This document shows positions 58,091-64,000 of a stretch of 64,000 bases of DNA, piece after piece. Below the pieces are notes generated by a model. It did no database searches and was not told the origin of the DNA. It saw only the letters and a program-made list of their open reading frames with translations. This stretch comes from Mogibacterium neglectum. GTDB taxonomy: Bacteria > Bacillota > Clostridia > Peptostreptococcales > Anaerovoracaceae. A program made the translations under genes and the position numbers. The DNA lies in assembly GCF_030644205.1 (NCBI RefSeq), contig NZ_CP128647.1, positions 1,116,001 through 1,180,000 on the forward strand. The letters are read 5' to 3'. Positions within the stretch are counted from its first letter, which is position 1; the number at the start of each line of letters is the position of its first letter.

Positions 58091-59413
58091 TTATTTACTG
58101 TTTAGTGCTGCCTTTGCAAGAGTATCAGCTATATCATTATACTTATCTCCTGAATGTCCTTTAACTTTTACGAAATTGATTCTCATAGTCTTTCGGCATT
58201 CGCGTATATACTCTTTGTAGGCCTTTGTCATAGCTAGATTAGACTTCCACTCATCGTCTGCCCATTTTCCGACACCAAGGTAATCATGGTATATGACAAC
58301 TGAATCTATTCCATGCTCCTTGCAGTACTCAATCGCCAGCTCTGCACCCTTGATCTCGCCAGCAACATTTCTCAGTTTACTACCTGCGTTATCTGTATAG
58401 AGCTTGTTAAGTTTTATAGCCTTGCCATCTACGAGAATCACCGCACCAGAAGCGTAGTGCCCCGTCGCCACATCATAACTGCCATCGACATATGCCTTTA
58501 CTATGCCATCGCACTGTAATGGTGCGTTGAGTTCAGTTTCTTCTTGGGAAAAGTTACTTAGTTTGAGTTTCATGCTATCAAGCACTTCTTTGCCAACAAA
58601 CTCTTCTGCTTCGCTAAGTCTTGCGAAGCCTTTATATTCAGAATTCGGAAAACCTTCAACTTGACTCTTACAATCGTCCCAATTGCTGTAGATACCTGGA
58701 ACTCTTCCAACCTTTACCGCGTAAAACTTTTTCTTTGCCATCTTGTCCCCCTCGCTTGCTTCGAATTTTTTGAGAAATGACTTGCGGTGAATCGGAGAAA
58801 TCCCTAGCGCTCGGAGACCGTCATAATGAGATGCTGTTCCGTATCCCTTGTTGCTGGCAAAATCATATCCAGGATATTCAACTTCCATCTCCTTCATGAA
58901 TGAATCTCTTGCAACTTTTGCAACTATCGACGCTGCCGCAATGGAATAGCATGTAGCATCACCTTTTATTATTGATCTCTGTGCTATACCTTCAGCCTTA
59001 AGGTCAATCGCATCAACTAACAGCATATCTATTTTCTCACCTTTAGGAAGCTTCTTCTGAACTTCCCTTATAGCTCTATACATAGCTAACTTCGTGGCAT
59101 TAAGAATATTGATTTCATCTATTTCCTTTGCAGTTGCAACACCAATCCCATATGCTGTAGACGCTTCGCAGATTTTCTTGCTAAGTATCTCTCTCTGCTT
59201 TTCAGACACTTTTTTAGAATCATCCACTCCTGCAACTCTAAAATCCGATGGCAAGATTACGCACGCCGCATAAACGGGTCCAGCAAGCGGTCCACGACCA
59301 ACTTCATCTATGCCCGCTATATTCTTAACGCCTGATTCACGTAGCTCATCTTCAATCTGAAGTAGTTCCTGCATCCTCATAAGTTTCTTTTCTTCACGCT
59401 CTTGCTTTGTCAT
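58091..59413 (-). CDS. rnhB: RNase HII - hybrid-binding domain - RNase HI fusion
   Basis: 440 residues joining two RNases H. Residues about 30-220 are RNase HII with D36, E37 (GIDEVGRG), D134 and D152. M225 begins a second protein-like unit: a hybrid-binding domain (KKFYAVKVGRVPGIYSNWDDC, about 228-273), then RNase HI (304-437) with the complete D310, E353, D377, D430 set. Both halves look active: HII removes single ribonucleotides and RNA primers, HI cuts longer hybrids. The ATG for M225 (58741) is preceded by GAGGGGGACAAG, so a separate RNase HI could also be made from the same message. Confidence 0.93.
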   Translation of the reverse strand: MTKQEREEKKLMRMQELLQIEDELRESGVKNIAGIDEVGRGPLAGPVYAACVILPSDFRVAGVDDSKKVSEKQREILSKKICEASTAYGIGVATAKEIDEINILNATKLAMYRAIREVQKKLPKGEKIDMLLVDAIDLKAEGIAQRSIIKGDATCYSIAAASIVAKVARDSFMKEMEVEYPGYDFASNKGYGTASHYDGLRALGISPIHRKSFLKKFEASEGDKMAKKKFYAVKVGRVPGIYSNWDDCKSQVEGFPNSEYKGFARLSEAEEFVGKEVLDSMKLKLSNFSQEETELNAPLQCDGIVKAYVDGSYDVATGHYASGAVILVDGKAIKLNKLYTDNAGSKLRNVAGEIKGAELAIEYCKEHGIDSVVIYHDYLGVGKWADDEWKSNLAMTKAYKEYIRECRKTMRINFVKVKGHSGDKYNDIADTLAKAALNSK

Positions 59414-59464
59414 ATTCAGCTTCTCTTCTCATACATATGTAAATACCCTGTTAACACGCCATTT

Positions 59465-60352
59465 TTATTTATAAACTGGTCTTTCAAGTGTGATATTTCC
59501 TATTATTCCCGTTCTAAATTCATCTAATATTGCACGGCCAGTTCTCTCATAGTCTATGCGCTTACCAGACTGAATAAATCCACGCTTCAAAGCGATTGCC
59601 TCCATATCTGATAGCACAGGATCTATAGGTTCCCCGTACTTATTATACTCCTCGTCATCGTCGCTAGTGAGCCCGTCAAGCTTATATCTTGCGATGAGTT
59701 CTTCCGGATAGTCTTTTCTTAAAACCTTTAACAGTTCATATGCGAGATTCTGCACATTGAGAATCTCATCTTTGATACTTCCGCAAAAAGCGAGGTTTAA
59801 CCCAACATGAGGGTCCTCGAACTTAGGCCATAGAATCCCCGGTGTATCAAGAAGCTGCATGCCATTTTCCAGCGCAACCCATTGTTTTCCCTTAGTAACT
59901 CCTGGTCTATCTCCCGTCTTGGCACTTTTCTTACCGATGAGTCTATTTATAAACGAGGATTTTCCTACGTTAGGAACACCCACGATTATCAATCGAAGAG
60001 GTCTCTTTAGCGAACGCTCCTCATTTCGTTCCTGCTGAAGCTTATCGAGAATCTTATAAAAGGCTTTTATATTATCACCATTTTTGGAATCCACAGGTAG
60101 AGCAATATCTCCACTCGACTCAAAGTAATCTTTCCACTCATCCGTTGCACGCTTGTCAGCAAGATCGCATTTACCTAGAATAACCACACGCTTTTTCCCC
60201 GAAATCAATTCATCGATAATAGGGTTTCTACTGGAAAGAGGAATCCTGCTGTCCACTATTTCGACTACGAGATCCACAGCCTTTAAGTTCTCTTGGATGA
60301 GCTCTCGAGTTTTTTTCATATGTCCGGGATACCAATTAATGTTATTAATCAT
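59465..60352 (-). CDS. rbgA: Ribosome biogenesis GTPase RbgA/YlqF
   Basis: 295 residues from MINNINWYPGHMKK at the ATG at 60352 after AGGAGAAATT; a longer start at 60385 would include that site. Circularly permuted GTPase: G4 NKxD-like GKCDLAD, then G1 GVPNVGKSS, G2/G3 DTPGILWP. Needed for late 50S assembly. It lies next to rplS, the usual neighbourhood in Firmicutes. Confidence 0.96.
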   Translation of the reverse strand: MINNINWYPGHMKKTRELIQENLKAVDLVVEIVDSRIPLSSRNPIIDELISGKKRVVILGKCDLADKRATDEWKDYFESSGDIALPVDSKNGDNIKAFYKILDKLQQERNEERSLKRPLRLIIVGVPNVGKSSFINRLIGKKSAKTGDRPGVTKGKQWVALENGMQLLDTPGILWPKFEDPHVGLNLAFCGSIKDEILNVQNLAYELLKVLRKDYPEELIARYKLDGLTSDDDEEYNKYGEPIDPVLSDMEAIALKRGFIQSGKRIDYERTGRAILDEFRTGIIGNITLERPVYK

Positions 60353-60427
60353 AATTTCTCCTAAGAAAAAAGCATACCGCAGCAATATGCCGAGGTATGC
60401 ATTATTATCCTTGCATGTAAGCTAAGA

Positions 60428-60769
60428 CTATTTTGCCTTCTTGATTCTAGCAGCCTTACCCGTTCTCTCACGCATGTAATTAAGCTTAGCTCTTCTAACA
60501 CGGCCCTTCTTAACTACCTCGATCTTATCAACCTTAGGTGAGTGTATTGGGAAAGTCTTCTCAACACCGATTCCCTGAGCAAGTCTTCTTACAGTAAACG
60601 TCTGAGAAATGCCACCATTCTGCATCTTGAGCACATAGCCTTCGAATACCTGGATTCTCTCTCTCTGACCCTCGATAATCTTAACATGTACCTTTACAGT
60701 ATCACCGACATTGAACTCTGGAACATCGTTCTTCTTATAATACTGAGTAATCTGATCTAAAATATTCAT
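60428..60769 (-). CDS. rplS: Ribosomal protein L19
   Basis: 113 residues. [27 protein letters not shown], ...[21 protein letters not shown] and RAKLNYMRE are the canonical L19 sequence blocks. Followed by rbgA; preceded by a strong promoter and a leader of about 100 bases. Confidence 0.98.
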   Translation of the reverse strand: MNILDQITQYYKKNDVPEFNVGDTVKVHVKIIEGQRERIQVFEGYVLKMQNGGISQTFTVRRLAQGIGVEKTFPIHSPKVDKIEVVKKGRVRRAKLNYMRERTGKAARIKKAK

Positions 60770-60869
60770 CGTTATTCCTCCTCTCTCTCAAAGACGTTCG
60801 TAGCATGTTTCTTCTTCGAGCTCTGCCCGTTACTTGCATAGCTAGAGGACCGTCCGTAATAACTTTTGT

Positions 60870-60898
60870 ATGATATCATACCACTACCCTTATTGCAA
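60870..60898 (-). promoter_or_regulatory. rplS promoter
   Basis: TTGCAA (minus, 60893-60898), 17 bases, TATCAT (60870-60875). The transcript would have a leader of roughly 95 bases before GAGAGGAGG and the L19 start. Firmicutes L19 leaders are known as structured autoregulatory RNAs; here I can only point out the leader and cannot prove its fold. Confidence 0.65.
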
Positions 60899-60922
60899 GG
60901 GTTAAAAGCGTTTCTATTAAAA

Positions 60923-60942
60923 AAGCCCGCCTTTACGGGCTT
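60923..60942 (-). terminator. Terminator of the XerD-like gene
   Basis: AAGCCCG (60923-60929) and CGGGCTT (60936-60942) with a six-base loop; on the minus strand GGGCTTTTTTAATAG follows, a canonical intrinsic terminator just after the stop at 60947. Confidence 0.9.
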
Positions 60943-60946
60943 CATT

Positions 60947-61828
60947 TTATGCTCTTGGATGTGTCCTACTGTATACGTCTTTTATTCTAATATTCGTCAC
61001 AGATAGATAAGCTATTCCAACAGACATGTCATCAAATCCCATGAGCTCCTGAAGTGTCTTAAGGTCGCCACCATTCTGCAAGATATGCACTGCGAAGCTA
61101 TTCCTCAAAATCTGAGGCGTCATGCGGTCTTCAATACCAATCATTGCACCGTATTCCTTCAGCATCTTCCAAATTCCCTGCCTGGTTAGAGGCTGTCCTC
61201 TGAAATTGATAAACACATAGCTGTCATCGGTAACCTCTGTGCGAGCTAAACCAGAATAAGCAGTGTCTTTGTATCGTCTAAGAGCTTTCTGCGCATACGA
61301 ACCAAGCGGTACAATCCTGCTCTCGCCTTCACCATCACGAAGGGTTACAAAATTCATCTTGAGATTAACATCTTCGAACTTTAGGCGCACAACCTCAGTT
61401 ACTCTTGCACCTGTTCCATACATGAACTCAAACAGCGCCGTATCTCTAATTCCCTTAACAGTCTGATCTGGCAATGTAAGTAGCTTCTCGACCTCTTCAA
61501 TTGACAAAAATTCAATCTGTCGCTTATCATTCTTCGCAGATTTAATCTTAGAGAAAGGATTTTCCGCAACTTCGCCAGTTTCAATTCCATAATCGTAAAA
61601 TGTTCTGAGTGACGAAAGCTTACGATTGATCGTTGCTTTTGACTTGCTTGCATTATTTAAATCTAAGATGTAAGCAATTGAATCGCTTTCTTTGCATTCT
61701 GCAAGCTCTTTACCGCTGTGATTCTCAAGGAATTTTGCAAATGAGATAACATCCCTCTTGTAAGCCACTAAAGTATTATCTGCTTTCCCTTTTGTATCCC
61801 TTAGATACGTAATAAATTCATTAATCAT
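60947..61828 (-). CDS. XerC/XerD-like tyrosine recombinase with altered active site
   Basis: 293 residues with both halves of the family: SAM-like core-binding domain (about 1-90) and catalytic domain (105-290), ending YSRTHPRA as XerD does. Arg I (R142 in GTGARVTEV), Arg II (R242) and the nucleophile Tyr (Y274) are kept. But the beta-hairpin Lys is Glu (E167 in GEGESR), the His of HxLR is Gln (Q239 in TPQILR) and the LGH His is Phe (F265 in MGF). It may be a poorly active or partner-dependent paralogue; a canonical XerC/XerD could lie elsewhere. Convergent theme with neighbours: none. Confidence 0.88.
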   Translation of the reverse strand: MINEFITYLRDTKGKADNTLVAYKRDVISFAKFLENHSGKELAECKESDSIAYILDLNNASKSKATINRKLSSLRTFYDYGIETGEVAENPFSKIKSAKNDKRQIEFLSIEEVEKLLTLPDQTVKGIRDTALFEFMYGTGARVTEVVRLKFEDVNLKMNFVTLRDGEGESRIVPLGSYAQKALRRYKDTAYSGLARTEVTDDSYVFINFRGQPLTRQGIWKMLKEYGAMIGIEDRMTPQILRNSFAVHILQNGGDLKTLQELMGFDDMSVGIAYLSVTNIRIKDVYSRTHPRA

Positions 61829-61862
61829 AACCTAACCCCCGTTATAACTATATGCACCCAAT

Positions 61863-62399
61863 CTAGATAATTCCTGAATTTCTAGCAAACAGTACACCTG
61901 TGACCGTCTTGCCATCTTCAATATCTCCGGACATTATCCTTCTAATTACCTCATCAGGTGCCATCTGAACGATATCGATATCCTCTGTCTCATCGAAATC
62001 GGTTTTCCCTGGGCTGAGATTATGACAAACATAAAACTCAAGTATCTCTTCAGAATATCCAACGCATGGGGCCATTCGAAAGAGCTTAACCATTTGTCCC
62101 GCAGAATATCCCGTCTCTTCTCTGAGTTCTCGCTTTGCTGCGTCCTCGAACGTCTCTCCAGAATCGACTTTCCCCGCCGGAAGTTCAACAACCTGTCTTT
62201 TGAGAGCCTGTCGCCATTGTTTTACAAATACTATTTTCCCATCCTCTGTAATCGGTATAAGTACTGCAGCTCCCCCATGTACAACAATGTCTCTGTATGC
62301 GATCTTGTCATTAACTGCTAAAATCTTATCCCTTCTTATGTCAAAAATCTTCCCTTTGTATACAATATCCGACTCTAATGTTTTTTCCTCATAAGCCAT
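61863..62399 (-). CDS. Nudix hydrolase, ADP-ribose pyrophosphatase-like (NudF)
   Basis: 178 residues. VKQWRQALKRQVVELPAGKVDSGE leads into a complete Nudix box ending KRELREETGY, and EEILEFYVCHNLSPG is typical of ADP-ribose pyrophosphatases. Splits ADP-ribose to AMP and ribose 5-phosphate, clearing products of ADP-ribosyl turnover. AGGAATATTT precedes the ATG. Thirty-four bases upstream of the XerD-like gene in the same direction, so probably cotranscribed. Confidence 0.9.
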   Translation of the reverse strand: MAYEEKTLESDIVYKGKIFDIRRDKILAVNDKIAYRDIVVHGGAAVLIPITEDGKIVFVKQWRQALKRQVVELPAGKVDSGETFEDAAKRELREETGYSAGQMVKLFRMAPCVGYSEEILEFYVCHNLSPGKTDFDETEDIDIVQMAPDEVIRRIMSGDIEDGKTVTGVLFARNSGII

Positions 62400-64000
62400 A
62401 AATATTCCTATATACCCTCCATTTACTAATATAACTTTATCACAATTTACCTGAATAACTCGCTATTATACTTAAAAAATACAAAAAAAGCACGAAATTT
62501 CACTTGAAATTTGCGCATTTTATAGAAATATAAAAAATCCCTCGTAATTGTACTTAAAACCAAGGGATTTTGCAAATTAAAAATTATGTGTTGCTCTCAT
62601 ATTCACACACGCACATGCGCAAGAAATAAGATACGCATTAATGATATCACTAAAGGGCTCCCCCTTCAGCACATCTTTAGCCAAGCGAAATCAGAAACAC
62701 TAAGCGATAAACTTTTCTACAAAAACGCATCTACAATTTAGTTATAGAATACACATTCACCTTCATGTCACATTTACTTTGCTAGCAAAGCCCAAGATTG
62801 GTGGCAAACGCATACATAAATCTCATCTTCCACTTCTTCCATGTATTGATGTGAGCGAAATCGTCAAAGCCACCACCTCTAACCTTGACACTGCTGATAA
62901 CTCCCTGCCTATAATAATCAGGTATTTCTTCAAGTGCTCTCCTAAGACAATCAAGTTTGACAATTGCATCATCTATCCTATGATCCTGCCCAGATTCATG
63001 AGCGGAACTCATAGCGATTTTCTCTAGTCGCTCCATGTCACGAATCATCCACACACATTGGTAATAAACTTCTCTCGGGAGACAGCTCTCGCCCTCAATT
63101 CGATATTGATACTCTTTCATACATATTTCCTCCTTTACACATCAAGTCTAAGAAAAAAACAAGAAAAAATAAATGGACCTGCATAAATAGGTCCAAATTA
63201 TTCTATAATAATTATTTTTTAGGAAGTTTTCATAAGTTATTCTTCCGGCTGAAGATAACTGATATATGGAAGGCTTCTGTACTTCTGGTCAAAATCAAGT
63301 CCATAACCAATTATAAATAAATCGTCTACTGTAAAGCCGATGTAGTCAGCTACAAAACCTGTTGTGCGACGCGACGGCTTGTCTAGCATTGTGCAAACTT
63401 TGACAGTCTTTGGATTCCTCTCCTTCAGCTTCTCAAGTAGAAATGTTAGAGTCGTACCTGTGTCGACTATATCCTCGATGATAAGCACATTCTTCTGGTA
63501 TAAGTTCATGTCTGTATCCATCTTAATCTTAACTACTCCAGAGCTTGTAGTACTTGAGCCATAACTGCTAGCTTTGATAAAGTCAATGCTGGTATCTATC
63601 GTCATTTCCTTTAAAAGATCACACATCCAAAGCACAGAACCTTTAAGGGTACCTATTACTATTAGTTCCTCTCCTTCAAAGTCCTTTGAAATCTGCTCAG
63701 CAAGTTCCTTTGCACGCTCTCTAATTTGCTCTTCCGTATATAGAATTTTTCCAAAAACTCCACTTTCCGAAACCTTAATATTAGTCATTTGTTCCCTCCA
63801 CTCTAACAATAATCATGTTATGCACGTCTTATTAAACATCAAATTCTTCTGTTCTTTCGTAGCTTTCCAGGAGTTTCTTTATTTCATCTAAAAGGTCCTC
63901 ATGTCCTGACTTTTTGAGCGCACTTACTGGAATAATCTTATCGGACTTGTTCATCCCCAAAGTTTTTCGAATTTCAGAGATATTCTTGCTACGCTGATTA

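Overview
The window reads as ordinary chromosome of a low-to-mid GC Gram-positive anaerobe of the class Clostridia. The evidence is clean Shine-Dalgarno sites (GGAGG type), a dlt D-alanylation operon, a PyrK/PyrD type pyrimidine operon, IscR/IscS/IscU-like genes, a remnant of a cell-wall sorting signal of the PKTxDxxG type, YitT, RbgA and RelQ-like proteins. A family XIII/Mogibacterium-like organism is a guess, not something the sequence proves. I saw no rRNA, tRNA, CRISPR array, insertion sequence or intact prophage.

1-13.9 kb is a purine (allantoin) breakdown region. Leftward genes fdrA/allF (cut by the window edge), allD and allE form one block. A second leftward block holds two allantoinase genes, each followed by an NCS1 allantoin-type permease; the first permease carries an in-frame stop codon. 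A rightward DUF2877 (AllH-like) gene and a nitroreductase follow. FdrA and DUF2877 proteins are the subunits tied to oxamate carbamoyltransferase in E. coli, so the locus probably ferments allantoin through oxalurate to carbamoyl phosphate. Inserted between the blocks are an alpha/beta hydrolase, a GNAT acetyltransferase and a macrodomain/SirTM pair whose sirtuin is frameshifted. A short TCAACC/GGTTGA motif recurs in the intergenic regions of this locus.

13.9-23.3 kb has a lipoprotein, a D-2-hydroxyacid dehydrogenase and a leftward seven-gene operon: PsuG-like glycosidase, ribose-type ABC transporter (ATPase, permease, binding lipoprotein), PfkB kinase and two ADP-ribosylglycohydrolase-family proteins, the second with a damaged metal site. 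This looks like uptake and cleavage of a ribosylated compound (pseudouridine, another nucleoside, or an ADP-ribose product) and is the most system-like unknown here.

23.3-36.4 kb holds a decayed surface-protein tail, the pyrC-K-D-F-E-B-I operon (UMP synthesis), iscR-iscS-iscU, an ABC exporter with a terminator-like leader, YitT and an orphan DNA methyltransferase. 36.4-43.9 kb is cell envelope: dltA-B-C-D plus a small dltX placed unusually at the 3' end, a membrane-anchored trigger-factor-like protein, a GH25 lysozyme and a Nudix hydrolase.

44-64 kb is mostly housekeeping: an HPr-kinase-like P-loop protein of unknown role, Hsp33, a CorA-type transporter, a MurE-family ligase next to a threonine aldolase, valS-folC-glyA with a small P-loop ATPase, a small alarmone synthetase, folD, a fused RNase HII-RNase HI gene, rbgA, rplS, a XerD-like recombinase missing key catalytic residues, a second Nudix hydrolase, a phage-regulator-like ORF, hpt and the end of engB.
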